Shown here one piece after another: positions 17,692 through 26,998 of a stretch of 64,000 nucleotides of DNA. This stretch comes from Hymenobacter ginkgonis (GTDB lineage: Bacteria; Bacteroidota; Bacteroidia; Cytophagales; Hymenobacteraceae): contig NZ_WQKZ01000002.1 in assembly GCF_009755225.1 (NCBI RefSeq), positions 682,001-746,000 of the forward strand, in the 5' to 3' direction. Position 1 is the stretch's first letter. The number at the start of each line of letters is the position of its first letter. The notes beneath the pieces were generated by a model. That model ran no database searches and was not told the origin of the DNA. It saw nothing but the letters and a program-made list of their open reading frames with translations. The position numbers and the translations under genes were made by a program.

Positions 17692-18681
17692 CTACCCCAC
17701 CAGCACGGCGTCGCTGGCCGCGATTTCTTCCAGGATGGCGTACACTTCCTCGCCCAGCTCGGCATCGACCAGGCGGGTGCGCCACTGCTTGGCGCCTTCC
17801 AGGCCGCGGAAATAATGTGTGTAGTGGCGGCGCATCTCGAAGATGCCGGCTTTCGGACCTTTCCACTCCAGGCTTTTGTCGAAGTGCATTTTGCACATAG
17901 CAATGCGCTCCTCCAAAGTCGGCGGCGCGAGTTTTTGGCCGGTAGTGGCGTAGTGCTTCACCTCCCGAAAAATCCAGGGGTAGCCGATGGCGGCGCGCCC
18001 AATCATGACGCCGTCCACGCCGTAGCGGTTTTTGTAGGCTACCGCTTTTTCGGGCGAATCGATGTCGCCGTTACCAAAAATCGGGATTTTGATGCGCGGG
18101 TTTTCCTTGATTTTGGCGATGAGGCGCCAGTCGGCCTCGCCCTTGTAGAGCTGCACGCGGGTGCGGCCGTGCACCGTAAGCGCCTCAATACCTACGTCTT
18201 GCAAGCGTTCGGCCACTTCCTCCACGTTTTGCGTTTCGGTGTCCCAGCCGAGGCGGGTTTTTACCGTCACGGGCAAGTGGGTGTTTTTAACCACGGCGGC
18301 GGTCATGGCTACCATCTTCGGAATGTCGCGCAGCAGGGCCGCGCCCGCACCGCGCAGCGCCACCTGCTTCACCGGGCAGCCGTAGTTGATGTCAATCAAA
18401 TCGGGGCCCGCCTCGGTGCTGATGGCGGCGCACTCGCCCATCGTATCCACGTCGGAGCCAAACAGCTGAATGCCGATAGGGCGCTCGTAGTCAAATACAT
18501 CGAGCTTTTGCCGGCTTTTGGCCGCCGCCCGAATTAGGCCTTCGCTCGAAATGAACTCGGTGTACATCAGGTCGGCCCCGTTGGCCTTGCACACGGCGCG
18601 GAAGGGCGGGTCGCTCACGTCTTCCATGGGCGCTAGCAGGAGCGGGAAGTCGGGCAGCTGAATGTTGCGAATATGGACCAC
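17692..18681 (-). CDS. dusB: tRNA-dihydrouridine synthase (DusB type)
   Basis: The protein has 329 residues. LLAPMEDVSDPPFRAVC opens the FMN-binding barrel, the catalytic cysteine is in DINYGCPVKQVALRGAGA, and HGRTR and FGNGDIDSPEKA supply FMN and phosphate contacts. The enzyme reduces specific uridines in tRNA to dihydrouridine. Assignment to the DusB subgroup is by overall resemblance. Confidence 0.9.
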   Translation of the reverse strand: MVHIRNIQLPDFPLLLAPMEDVSDPPFRAVCKANGADLMYTEFISSEGLIRAAAKSRQKLDVFDYERPIGIQLFGSDVDTMGECAAISTEAGPDLIDINYGCPVKQVALRGAGAALLRDIPKMVAMTAAVVKNTHLPVTVKTRLGWDTETQNVEEVAERLQDVGIEALTVHGRTRVQLYKGEADWRLIAKIKENPRIKIPIFGNGDIDSPEKAVAYKNRYGVDGVMIGRAAIGYPWIFREVKHYATTGQKLAPPTLEERIAMCKMHFDKSLEWKGPKAGIFEMRRHYTHYFRGLEGAKQWRTRLVDAELGEEVYAILEEIAASDAVLVG

Positions 18682-18717
18682 AGATTTTTCAGATTTAAGC
18701 AGATTGCACGGATTTTG
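18677..18717. repeat. CAGATT-rich intergenic repeat
   Basis: ACCACAGATTTTTCAGATTT followed by AAGCAGATTGCACGGATT is a run of imperfect CAGATT units at the start of the dus gene. It resembles the terminal repeats at 22213-22435 and 30800-31054, but I see no inverted partner here. Confidence 0.4.
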
Positions 18718-18818
18718 TAGGCGCCGCGCCGGGCGCTGGCACCGGTCGACAGGCGCCTCGCCCGGCGTAAGTCAATAGTTATGCGCAAATTTACACCCTC
18801 TCGAACAGCCCCTACCCT

Positions 18819-19763
18819 ATGAAAGGTTTGTTACCCCGCCAGGTTCACCCCATTCTCCAGCTGCTGATGCTGGTGGGACTGGCTGTTGCGGGGCTTAGCC
18901 TAGCCAGCCTGTTGGCCTTAATACTGGCCAACCAGGTATATGGCGTGTCGCTCACGCAGTTCGGCGAGCTGTCGGCCAAGCCGCAAGCGGCGCCGCACGC
19001 CTGGGCCGTGCTTATGCTGTTGCAAGGGCTGTCGCTGGCCGGCTTGGGCGCCGGCGCGGCCGTACTGCCGCTGGTGCTACAGCAGTCGCCGAGCGATTAT
19101 TTCGCCCCGCGCCGGCTGGCTGCGGCTTGGGGCCCGTTGGGGGCGGCAGTGCTCATTGTCTGCCTTATTCCGTTGCTATCGACGATAGTGACCTGGAACG
19201 CGGGCGTGCACTTTCCCGCATTTTTGCACGACTTTGAACTGTGGGCACGGGGTATGGAAGACCAAGCCACCGACATCACAAAATACCTGACCAATTTTAG
19301 CACCCCCGGCCGCCTAGGAGTGGGGCTCCTCGTGATTGCCCTGGTGCCAGCCATTGCCGAGGAACTCGTATTTCGGGGGGTAGTGCAACGCAATTTGGTG
19401 CGCTGGTTTGCGTCGCGGCACGTGGGCGTGTGGCTAGCAGCGGCGGTTTTCTCGGCCGTGCACATGCAGTTTTTTGGGTTTGTGCCGCGTTTTTTGCTGG
19501 GGCTGGTGCTGGGTTATCTGTACGAGTGGAGCGGCAATATTTTGGTGCCGATGGCCGCGCACTTCACGCAAAACGCCTTTCAGCTCGTTCTCATTTATTT
19601 GGCCCAAAGCCACCGCCTACCCACCTCTTTCGACCCCGACGCCAACCAGGTGCTGCCCTGGCCCACCGTGCTCGTTTCGGCCGTGCTGAGCGCGGCGCTG
19701 CTCTACGGCCTGCGCCAGCGCTGGGCCACCCCGCCGGCGGCGCCTGCCACGCCCGTTTCTTAA
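18819..19763 (+). CDS. CPBP-family intramembrane metalloprotease
   Basis: The protein has 314 residues with about eight hydrophobic helices. The catalytic motifs of the CPBP (Abi, Rce1-like) family are present: EELVFRGVVQRNLVRWF, then FSAVHMQFFGFVPRFLLG, then AAHFTQNAF. Family members cleave substrates within the membrane; bacterial roles range from bacteriocin immunity to unknown. The cdsA gene starts 14 bases after its stop codon, so the two are likely co-transcribed. Confidence 0.85.
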   Translation: MKGLLPRQVHPILQLLMLVGLAVAGLSLASLLALILANQVYGVSLTQFGELSAKPQAAPHAWAVLMLLQGLSLAGLGAGAAVLPLVLQQSPSDYFAPRRLAAAWGPLGAAVLIVCLIPLLSTIVTWNAGVHFPAFLHDFELWARGMEDQATDITKYLTNFSTPGRLGVGLLVIALVPAIAEELVFRGVVQRNLVRWFASRHVGVWLAAAVFSAVHMQFFGFVPRFLLGLVLGYLYEWSGNILVPMAAHFTQNAFQLVLIYLAQSHRLPTSFDPDANQVLPWPTVLVSAVLSAALLYGLRQRWATPPAAPATPVS

Positions 19764-19777
19764 CCTATCCTCTACTG

Positions 19778-20764
19778 TTGAATCCTGACCTGACCCCTAC
19801 CCCCCCTGCCGACGCCCAGCCCAAAGGCCCCAGCAACCTACGCCTGCGCGTGATTTGGGGTGCCCTCGCGGCGGCGCTACTCGTGGGCTGCACCTTCGGC
19901 GGGCCCATCTCGTTCGCGGTATTCTTCGCCGCCGTGCAGGCCGTGATATTGAAGGAATTTTACCGGATAATGCGGGCCGGGGGGCACAAACCGGCCTTCT
20001 GGATTGGGCTTGCAGTGGGGGTGCTTATCTTCTTGACTATCAACCTCGCGGTTGGGTACGGGCATTACGCGAAGCTTTTTGGCTGGCCAGCAGGCGCTAC
20101 AGGATACCCGCCTTTAGCTGCGCTTCCGCAGTCTATGGCTGGGCAATCATCTGCATGGCTGTTGCTGGCAACTGGCGCGCTTTCGGCGGTCAATTGGCTG
20201 GCCGGGGCTATGCTAGTATTGCTGGTGGTAGTGTTGCGTGAGGTACTCTTATGGCCCAATAGCGGCCATCCTTTTCTCAATATTGGCGCTACCATTACCG
20301 GCTTACTCTACGTGAGCCTGCCAATGGCTTTGCTGAGCTTGATAGCGTTTGGCTCTGGTCACTTCGAGCCAGGCCGCGTGTTCTGCCTCATTTTCTTCGT
20401 GTGGGCGGCCGATACTGGCGCCTACTTCGCCGGCAAAAACTTTGGTAAGCACAAGCTGGCGCCCAGCATTTCGCCCGGCAAAACCTGGGAAGGCTGGGCC
20501 GGCGGGGCGGCGCTCACGCTTATCGTTGGGTGGGCGGCTGGCTATTTCCTGCCCGATATTCCTTTAAGCCACCGGCTGGTGGCAGCGGGGGTAGTGGCCG
20601 TGTTTGGGCCACTCGGCGACTTAGCCGAATCAATGCTCAAGCGCAGCGCGGGCGTGAAAGACTCGGGTACTTTCCTGCCTGGCCACGGGGGGCTGCTCGA
20701 CCGCTTCGATGCTTTTTTGCTGGTGCTACCGGTGCTGGCGCTGTTGCAAATTTTGGTGGGGTAG
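19778..20764 (+). CDS. cdsA: Phosphatidate cytidylyltransferase
   Basis: The reading frame is open far upstream, into the protease gene, but the TTG at 19778 gives a sensible N-terminus (MNPDLTPTPPADAQPKG), so a protein of 328 residues is favoured. Seven or eight membrane helices precede the signature SMLKRSAGVKDSG followed by FLPGHGGLLDRFDA. The enzyme makes CDP-diacylglycerol for phospholipid synthesis. A phosphatidylserine decarboxylase gene lies 1.7 kb downstream, with glutamate dehydrogenase between them. Confidence 0.9.
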   Translation: MNPDLTPTPPADAQPKGPSNLRLRVIWGALAAALLVGCTFGGPISFAVFFAAVQAVILKEFYRIMRAGGHKPAFWIGLAVGVLIFLTINLAVGYGHYAKLFGWPAGATGYPPLAALPQSMAGQSSAWLLLATGALSAVNWLAGAMLVLLVVVLREVLLWPNSGHPFLNIGATITGLLYVSLPMALLSLIAFGSGHFEPGRVFCLIFFVWAADTGAYFAGKNFGKHKLAPSISPGKTWEGWAGGAALTLIVGWAAGYFLPDIPLSHRLVAAGVVAVFGPLGDLAESMLKRSAGVKDSGTFLPGHGGLLDRFDAFLLVLPVLALLQILVG

Positions 20765-20844
20765 GGCATCCGCGAGCGGGGGCAGGGTGGCGGCTTTCGC
20801 CGGATTGGGGAAGGTATTCGCCATCCGGGCGGCGGGGCAAGTCG

Positions 20845-20852
20845 TACCTTTG
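20845..20852 (+). promoter_or_regulatory. -7 promoter box of the glutamate dehydrogenase gene
   Basis: TACCTTTG is a perfect match to TAnnTTTG, 66 bases before the chosen start; a TTCG near 20817 could serve as a weak -33 element. Confidence 0.55.
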
Positions 20853-20918
20853 CGGCGCGTTTTCGTAAGCGCGTCATTCTTCTCTTCCCACCCACCCTTC
20901 ACTTCATTACTCCCTCAC

Positions 20919-22208
20919 ATGGCAACCACCACTGTGTATAAAGAGCCAGCCCCGCAGGTCGGCCACACCGAAAACCCGCTTGAGTCCATGATGTCGCGCT
21001 TCAATGTGGCGGCCGAAATCCTGGGGCTCGACGACTCTACTTACGCCGTGCTGAAGGCGCCCGACAAGCAAGTAATCGTGAGCTTGCCCGTATCGATGGA
21101 CAACGGCGAGGTGCGCGTTTTTGAGGGCTACCGCGTGGTGCACAACACCATCTTGGGCCCCAGCAAAGGCGGTATTCGCTACGATAAAAATGTAAACATC
21201 GACGAGGTGAAAGCCCTCGCCGCCTGGATGACCTGGAAGTGCGCCGTGGTAGACATCCCCTATGGCGGGGCCAAAGGTGGCATTATCTGCGACCCTACCA
21301 CTATGAGCGTAGGCGAGCTAGAGCGCCTCACTCGCGCTTACACCGTGAGCATGAAGGATGTATTCGGCCCCGACCGCGACATTCCGGCTCCCGACATGGG
21401 CACCGGTCCTCGCGAAATGGCCTGGATAATGGACGAATTTTCGAAGACCGTAGGCCAAACGGCCTCTGCCGTCGTCACGGGTAAGCCGCTCGTTATGGGC
21501 GGCTCGCTGGGCCGCACCGAGGCCACCGGACGGGGGGTAATGGTGTCGTGCTTGGCTGCCATGAACAAGCTGGGCATGAAGGTCGAAGAAACTTCGGTGG
21601 CCATTCAGGGCTTCGGCAATGTGGGCTCGTGGACGGCCAAGCTAATGCATGACAAAGGCCTGAAAATCAAGGGTGTTTCGGATATTTCGGGGGCTTATTG
21701 GAACGATAACGGCATCAACATCGACGAGGCCATTGCCTATAAAAATGCCCACGGCGGCCGTCTCGAAGGCTTCGAGGGCGCCGACCCAATGGACCCTACC
21801 AAGCTTCTGACCTCTGAAGTAGACGTGCTGGTGCCCGCCGCCGTGGAAGATGTTATCACCGAGCAAAACGCGCCCTTCATTAGAGCCAAGCTGATTGTGG
21901 AAGGTGCCAACGGCCCAACCTCGGCCTCGGCTGACCCTATTATCTACGAAAAAGGTATTTCGGTAGTGCCCGACATCCTCGCCAACTCGGGCGGGGTAAC
22001 GGTGAGCTATTTCGAATGGGTGCAGAACAAGCAGGGCTTCAAGTGGAGCCTCGATATGGTGACCGAGCGCGCCGACCGTATCATGACTGAAGCGTTCGAG
22101 AAAGTATATGCCGTTAGCCAGAAATATAATATTTCGCTCCGCATTGCGGCCTACGTAGTGGCCATCGATAAGGTGGCTCAGACGTATAAATACCGCGGCG
22201 GCTACTAA
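20919..22208 (+). CDS. gdhA: Glutamate dehydrogenase (Glu/Leu/Phe/Val family)
   Basis: The ATG at 20919 gives 429 residues, the usual length of hexameric NAD-type enzymes; longer in-frame starts run into cdsA. The catalytic lysine is Lys119 in PYGGAKGGI, the dimer/active-site aspartate lies in DIPAPDMGTG, and the Rossmann motif is IQGFGNVGSW. It interconverts glutamate and 2-oxoglutarate. A clear promoter and a following hairpin (22293-22332) suggest a single-gene transcript. Confidence 0.92.
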   Translation: MATTTVYKEPAPQVGHTENPLESMMSRFNVAAEILGLDDSTYAVLKAPDKQVIVSLPVSMDNGEVRVFEGYRVVHNTILGPSKGGIRYDKNVNIDEVKALAAWMTWKCAVVDIPYGGAKGGIICDPTTMSVGELERLTRAYTVSMKDVFGPDRDIPAPDMGTGPREMAWIMDEFSKTVGQTASAVVTGKPLVMGGSLGRTEATGRGVMVSCLAAMNKLGMKVEETSVAIQGFGNVGSWTAKLMHDKGLKIKGVSDISGAYWNDNGINIDEAIAYKNAHGGRLEGFEGADPMDPTKLLTSEVDVLVPAAVEDVITEQNAPFIRAKLIVEGANGPTSASADPIIYEKGISVVPDILANSGGVTVSYFEWVQNKQGFKWSLDMVTERADRIMTEAFEKVYAVSQKYNISLRIAAYVVAIDKVAQTYKYRGGY

Positions 22209-22212
22209 GCAG

Positions 22213-22435
22213 CGCAGATTGACGCAGATAAAGCAGATTTTGTTAGTTCAGACGAACGCACATTTCTGGCTTTACTACCCGTCTCAATTTTTAGAAAGGA
22301 CGTAGGCTCATCAGCTTACGCCCTTTCTTTTTAAGCCATAATTACTCCTGTTAAGGACTTTGCAAACAGATTTATTTGTTGAAACTTTGCTACCGATGGA
22401 ATCGGCGAAATCTGCTCCATCTGCGTCAATCTGCG
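22213..22435. repeat. Intergenic element with 28-bp terminal inverted repeats
   Basis: CGCAGATTGACGCAGAT at 22213-22229 is repeated as an exact complement at 22419-22435; extended to 28 bases the two ends differ at two positions. The 223-base unit fills the gap between gdhA and psd and contains the gdhA terminator. It encodes nothing visible. A related unit lies at 30800-31054. Confidence 0.6.
22293..22332 (+). terminator. Terminator of gdhA
   Basis: AGAAAGGACGTA and TACGCCCTTTCTTTTT form a hairpin with a T run. Confidence 0.65.
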
Positions 22436-22439
22436 ATTT

Positions 22440-23102
22440 ATGAAGATACACAAAGAAGGCCGCCGCATTTTGTTTGTGACCTTGCTGGTACTACTGGCTC
22501 TCAACCTGCTGCTGAGCCGCTACAACGCCCCTAATGTGGTGTTTAACCGCATTTTTGCGGGGGTATCGGTGGTGGTATTTCTTACGCTACTCCAGTTTTT
22601 TCGCTCGCCCTTCCGGCGCTTGCTCACGCACGAGGACTTGCTGCTAGCCCCGGCCGATGGCAAGGTGGTAGTGATTGAGGAAGTATATGAGCCTGAGTAC
22701 TTTGAAGATGCCCGCCGGCAAATCAGCGTGTTTATGTCGCCCATCAACGTGCACATTACCCGCAACCCGGTGTCGGGCATTGTGCGCTACTTTAAGTACC
22801 ATCCTGGCCAGTATTTGGTGGCTTGGCACCCCAAAAGCAGCACGCAAAACGAACGCACTACGGTGGTGGTCGAAAGCGATGCCGGTCCGCTAGTACTCTT
22901 CCGGCAGATTGCCGGCGCCATGGCCCGCCGCATCGTGTGGTACGTCAATGAGGGCGACGAAGTAAGCCAGGGCGAGGAGTTTGGCTTTATCAAGTTCGGC
23001 TCGCGGGTTGATATTTTCGTGCCCCTCGATGCCGAAATCAAAGTAGAACTTGGCCAGAAAGTGAAAGGTGGCGAAACGGTTATTTGCCAATTTAAAGCTT
23101 AA
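22440..23102 (+). CDS. psd: Phosphatidylserine decarboxylase, short type
   Basis: The protein has 220 residues, matching the short (archaeal-type) phosphatidylserine decarboxylases. Two N-terminal helices precede LLLAPADGKVVVIEEV, INVHITRNPVSG and the self-cleavage site KFGSRVDIFVP, where the Gly-Ser bond is processed to create the pyruvoyl group. It makes phosphatidylethanolamine and follows functionally from cdsA. The start codon lies five bases after the inverted repeat at 22419-22435. Confidence 0.9.
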   Translation: MKIHKEGRRILFVTLLVLLALNLLLSRYNAPNVVFNRIFAGVSVVVFLTLLQFFRSPFRRLLTHEDLLLAPADGKVVVIEEVYEPEYFEDARRQISVFMSPINVHITRNPVSGIVRYFKYHPGQYLVAWHPKSSTQNERTTVVVESDAGPLVLFRQIAGAMARRIVWYVNEGDEVSQGEEFGFIKFGSRVDIFVPLDAEIKVELGQKVKGGETVICQFKA

Positions 23103-23110
23103 TCTCTCTA

Positions 23111-23173
23111 CCTAAAACAAGCCGGCCGCGGGCGCTAGAAATATTCTAGCGCCCGCGGCCGGCTTGTTTTAGG
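23111..23173. repeat. Perfect 30-bp palindrome, bidirectional terminator
   Basis: Arms 23111-23140 and 23144-23173 are exactly complementary around a three-base loop (ATA) and contain AAGCCGGCCGCGGGCGC. It starts eight bases after the psd stop and faces a convergent gene. Confidence 0.85.
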
Positions 23174-23190
23174 GTAGGGGCTCAAACTAG

Positions 23191-23844
23191 CTACTGCATC
23201 ATCTGCGCGGCCCCTGGCATGTGCAGCACCGCATAGCGAGCAGCTAAGCCCAGTAGCAGCATCAGCCCGCCGCAAATAGCTAGGGGTAGCAACCAACTGC
23301 GCGGCTGAAACTGAGTGGTATTTACGTAGCGCGGCCAAAACCACAGCACGTAAGTCAGGATAAGTGGCAGGTCGAGTACCGAAAGTAGCAGCGCACTGAT
23401 TTTATAGTGCTCGGTCAAATACTTGAACAGCAGCGTTTTCAAGGCCAGGTAAGCCACTACCAAAAGCACCAGCTTGAGCACGGCTCCTTGGCGCTTAAGC
23501 TGGCGCAGGTTCAGGGCCAAAAGCACGGCCCCTGCTACCACCGAAAACATCACCGAAAATAACATGATGGCTACCGGCGTATACAACTCGGGTAGGTTGG
23601 CATCGTCGCGCTCAAGCGCGGCAGGGGCGCTCAACTGGGCAACCTTCGCCGCCTCGGTTTGCTCCTGCACGGCCGCTTCGAGTGAAGGGCGCAGCGCGGC
23701 TTCCTCGGGGGCCGGCTGGCCCCGTCGCCGCAGCTCGTCGAGCGCCGCTAGCACGGCCGCTTCGCGGTACTGGGCGTAGCCAGTCACGTACTCGCGTAGC
23801 GCTGCATCGGGCTTGAGGGCCATTTTGGCCGCGTAGTCTTCCAT
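23191..23844 (-). CDS. Membrane protein of unknown function
   Basis: The ATG at 23844 (MEDYAAKMALKPDAAL) is preferred over an upstream in-frame start. The 217-residue protein has a charged N-terminal part with LREYVTGYAQYREAAVLAAL near residues 14-33, a short linker, then four or five transmembrane helices from about residue 85. The N-terminal helix-rich region looks like a small interaction module. It is placed just downstream of kynU in the same direction and may be co-transcribed with it. Confidence 0.55.
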   Translation of the reverse strand: MEDYAAKMALKPDAALREYVTGYAQYREAAVLAALDELRRRGQPAPEEAALRPSLEAAVQEQTEAAKVAQLSAPAALERDDANLPELYTPVAIMLFSVMFSVVAGAVLLALNLRQLKRQGAVLKLVLLVVAYLALKTLLFKYLTEHYKISALLLSVLDLPLILTYVLWFWPRYVNTTQFQPRSWLLPLAICGGLMLLLGLAARYAVLHMPGAAQMMQ

Positions 23845-23899
23845 CGAGGTGAAGGAGCTAGAAAGAAGAAAATAATGCCTCTCCTTTCTTAACTCCTTT

Positions 23900-25174
23900 T
23901 TATTTAAAAAAAGTTTGTAAGGCCGCGCCCGCCCGGCGCACATCCTCAAACGAATTATAGAGTGGCACGGGTGCCAGGCGAATAACATTTGGCTCGCGCC
24001 AATCGCCAATAATGCCCTGGGCTGCTAAAAAATCGAACAGTTCGCGTCCACGCTCGTGCACCAGCAGCGACAGCTGGCAGCCACGCTGCGCGGGGTCGGC
24101 GGGGGTAATAATTTCGAGGTGATTGGCTGGCAAGCCCAGCGACTTTATCCAGAATTCGAGGTAGCCCGTTAGCTTTTCGCTCTTGGCACGCAACGGCGCC
24201 AGGCCGCCTACCCCCTCAAAAACCGCTAAGCTGGCCTTGTGCACGGCCATGGGCAGCACCTGCCCGCACGACACCTGCCAGCCGTCGGCACCGGGGGTAG
24301 GGCGAAAGCCTTTTTTCATCTGGAACCGCTCCTTGGGGTCTTGGCCCCACCAGCCGGCCAGCCGCACCAAATCGGGGCGATTAGCAAAACGCTCGTGCAC
24401 AAACGCGCCGGAGGTACCGCCCGGCCCCGAATTGAGGTATTTATAAGTGCACCAGCAGGCAAAGTCCACGTCCCAATCGTGTAGCTTCAGTTCGATGTTG
24501 CCGGCTGCGTGGGCCAAGTCGAAGCCCACGAGCGCGCCTACCGCGTGGCCCGCCCGCGTAATGGCCGCCATATCGAACACCTGCCCCGTGTAATAATTGA
24601 TGCCACCTAAAATGATGGTAGCCAGCGAGTCGCCAAGCTCCGCAATCTTGGCCTCAATATCCTCAGTGCGCAAGGTGTGCTCGCCGGGGCGAGGCACTAG
24701 CTCCACGATTACTTCGTCGGGGTCGAGGCCGTGCAAGCGAGCCTGGCTTTCGAGCGCGTACTGGTCCGAGGGAAAGGCGCCGCCTTCCATCAGCACTTTG
24801 TAGCGGGTGGGGGTAGGGCGGTAAAACGACACCAACAACAGGTGCAGGTTCACCGTCAAAGTGTTCATTACTACTACTTCCAGCGGCCGGGCACCTACAA
24901 TGCGGGCTTCAGCTTCGGCCAAGGTTTTGTGGTAAAACATCCAAGGTGCCTCGCCATGAAAATGCCCTTCTACCGCCTGCGTTTCCCACGACTTAAACTC
25001 GGCTTCGACGGCCGCGCGCGCAGCTATTGGCAACAATCCCAGAGAGTTGCCGCAGAAATAAGCAGTCGGCCGGCCGTCGGGGCCCGGCGGAATGTGGAAA
25101 TCGGCCCGCGTAGCCGCGAGGGGGTCGGCCGCATCCTGAGCGGCGGCGAAAGCGGGGGTGAGGTCGTAGGTCAT
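23900..25174 (-). CDS. kynU: Kynureninase
   Basis: The protein has 424 residues. The PLP-binding lysine is Lys245 in CTYKYLNSGPGGTSGAF, preceded by GFDLAHAAGNIELKLHDW, and YFCGNSLGLLP lies near residue 39. The enzyme cleaves (3-hydroxy)kynurenine to (3-hydroxy)anthranilate. Together with the kynurenine 3-monooxygenase-like gene at the window start it suggests a kynurenine route. The gene lies 31 bases downstream of the thiolase gene on the same strand. Confidence 0.93.
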   Translation of the reverse strand: MTYDLTPAFAAAQDAADPLAATRADFHIPPGPDGRPTAYFCGNSLGLLPIAARAAVEAEFKSWETQAVEGHFHGEAPWMFYHKTLAEAEARIVGARPLEVVVMNTLTVNLHLLLVSFYRPTPTRYKVLMEGGAFPSDQYALESQARLHGLDPDEVIVELVPRPGEHTLRTEDIEAKIAELGDSLATIILGGINYYTGQVFDMAAITRAGHAVGALVGFDLAHAAGNIELKLHDWDVDFACWCTYKYLNSGPGGTSGAFVHERFANRPDLVRLAGWWGQDPKERFQMKKGFRPTPGADGWQVSCGQVLPMAVHKASLAVFEGVGGLAPLRAKSEKLTGYLEFWIKSLGLPANHLEIITPADPAQRGCQLSLLVHERGRELFDFLAAQGIIGDWREPNVIRLAPVPLYNSFEDVRRAGAALQTFFK

Positions 25175-25205
25175 GGGTGGGAGGGGGGTAGGGCAGCTTC
25201 GCAGC

Positions 25206-26408
25206 TTACATTTTTTCGAACACGACGGCTACGCCTTGGCCCACGCCAACACACATGGCGGCGAGGCCGTAGCGCACGCCGTCGCGGCGCTGCATTTCGT
25301 GCACCAGCGTAGTCACAATGCGGGCGCCGCTCGACCCCAGCGGGTGGCCCAGGGCAATAGAGCCCCCGTTCACGTTCACCTTACTCATGTCGGCATTCAG
25401 CTCGCGGATAACGGCGATGCTCTGCGAAGCAAATGCCTCGTTAAGCTCCATCAAGTCCATATCGGCGAGCGTGAGACCAGCGCGCTCCAGCGCCTTGCGA
25501 ATGGCAGGCACCGGGCCCATGCCCATAATGGCCGGGTCAACGCCCGACACGGCCGACGAAATCACGCGCGCCATGGGCTTGAGGTTGTAGCGGCTCAAAG
25601 CGTCGTCGCTCACCAACAGCACCGCCGAGGCGCCATCGTTGATGCCGGCGGCATTGCCCGCCGTTACGGTGCCGCCTTCGGGCTGGAAGGCTGGCTTGAG
25701 AGTCGCCAATTTTTCGAGGGTCGATACCCGAGGCTGCTCGTCGGTATCGAACAGGGCCGCGTCGCCCTTCGGCTGGTGAATAAAGACTGGCACAATTTCC
25801 TTGCGGAAGCGGCCTTTTTCGGCGGCGCGGTGGTACTTGCGCTGGCTTTCGAAGGCAAACGCGTCCTGGTCTTCGCGGCTGACGTTGAACTGCTTGGCTA
25901 CATTCTCGGCCGTGTGGCCCATGGTGTAGGGAAAGTGCATCTTGGCCAGGCGCTGGTTCACGAAGCGCCAACCCAGCGTGGTATCGTGCGCCGTGAAATC
26001 GCGGGCGTAAGCCGTCTCCGACTTGGCCATCACGAAGGGCGCGCGGGTCATGCTTTCGGTGCCACCGGCCAAGTACACGTCGCCTTCCCCCACCTTAATA
26101 GCCCGTGCGGCATCCATGATGCTTTGCAAGCCACTGGCGCACAAGCGATTAACAGTGCTGCCGGGTACCGTTACGGGCAAACCAGCCAGCAAGGCGGCCA
26201 TGCGGGCCACGTTGCGGTTGTCTTCACCCGACTGGTTGGCGGCCCCCATAATAACGTCTTCAACGGCGTTTTTATCGAGGTTGGGGTTGCGGCGGAGGAG
26301 TTCGCGGAGGACGAGAGCCGCTAGGTCGTCGGGGCGAACGCTGCTGAGCGCACCGCCAAATTTTCCAATCGGGGTGCGTACGGCATCCACGATATAAGCA
26401 CTGGGCAT
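25206..26408 (-). CDS. Acetyl-CoA C-acyltransferase (thiolase)
   Basis: The protein has 400 residues. All three catalytic residues are present: Cys90 in NRLCASGLQSI, His355 in GHPLGSSGARI and Cys386 in CVGVGQG. It can act in fatty-acid beta-oxidation or acetoacetyl-CoA formation; sequence reading does not decide. It is followed closely by kynU, an unusual pairing that may simply reflect shared catabolic expression. Confidence 0.93.
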   Translation of the reverse strand: MPSAYIVDAVRTPIGKFGGALSSVRPDDLAALVLRELLRRNPNLDKNAVEDVIMGAANQSGEDNRNVARMAALLAGLPVTVPGSTVNRLCASGLQSIMDAARAIKVGEGDVYLAGGTESMTRAPFVMAKSETAYARDFTAHDTTLGWRFVNQRLAKMHFPYTMGHTAENVAKQFNVSREDQDAFAFESQRKYHRAAEKGRFRKEIVPVFIHQPKGDAALFDTDEQPRVSTLEKLATLKPAFQPEGGTVTAGNAAGINDGASAVLLVSDDALSRYNLKPMARVISSAVSGVDPAIMGMGPVPAIRKALERAGLTLADMDLMELNEAFASQSIAVIRELNADMSKVNVNGGSIALGHPLGSSGARIVTTLVHEMQRRDGVRYGLAAMCVGVGQGVAVVFEKM

Positions 26409-26500
26409 TCCGAGTATCGTTGGGGCGGAGATTCCGCCGGTTGAGGGCTAATTTTGGCCTGGCAACGCGCACTGGCGCGGGCTTTTTCACAACCGCAAAG

Positions 26501-26974
26501 ATGATACAAAGAATTCAAAGCGTTTTTCTATTGCTGCTGGCTTTATGCATGCTGAGCTTAGTAGCCCTACCCCTCTGGCATAAGCTTGACGGTCTCACGC
26601 ACCAAGAATTGACCATGACGGCCTTCGGTTTTGATGCCGCCAACATGCCTGCGCCGCACACCAATGCCCCCGTGTGGCTGATTGCCGTGCTGGCGCTGGC
26701 CTCGGCAGCCGTGGCTGCGTACGAGATTTTTCAGTTTCGCCGCCGCTTCACGCAGCTTAAACTGGGCATGCTCAATTTGCTACTGTTGGTGGCTACGTTT
26801 GGGGCCGCCTTCTACTTTTCCAACCAAGGCGAAGCGGCCCTTGCGCCCAAGCTCGAAGGCCAGTTTCAGCCGGCTTTTTACCTCCCTACCCTCGGCTTGA
26901 TGCTCAACCTGCTAGCCAACCGCTTCATTCGCCGCGATGAGCAGCTGGTGCGCAGCGCCGACCGCCTGCGGTAG
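26501..26974 (+). CDS. DUF4293 membrane protein
   Basis: The ATG at 26501 (MIQRIQSVFLLLLALCM) matches the highly conserved start of DUF4293 proteins of Bacteroidota. The 157 residues form four transmembrane helices with a short periplasmic loop after the first and a charged C-terminal end containing NRFIRRDEQLVRSADRLR. Function is unknown. It is divergent from the thiolase gene and ends at a terminator. Confidence 0.8.
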   Translation: MIQRIQSVFLLLLALCMLSLVALPLWHKLDGLTHQELTMTAFGFDAANMPAPHTNAPVWLIAVLALASAAVAAYEIFQFRRRFTQLKLGMLNLLLLVATFGAAFYFSNQGEAALAPKLEGQFQPAFYLPTLGLMLNLLANRFIRRDEQLVRSADRLR

Positions 26975-26998
26975 ACTGGCTAACAGAGTGGGCTATTG

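Noticed and set aside
17596..18537. A 313-codon plus-strand open frame
   Set aside because: It is antisense to the dus gene, which has intact catalytic motifs, and it begins inside a palindrome.
19430..19777. N-terminal extension of CdsA overlapping the CPBP protease gene
   Set aside because: The overlapped gene is clearly real, and the extension reads as Arg/Ala-rich out-of-frame sequence; the TTG at 19778 is a better start.
25173..26324. A 383-codon plus-strand open frame
   Set aside because: It is antisense to the thiolase gene with all catalytic residues intact; no recognisable protein features.
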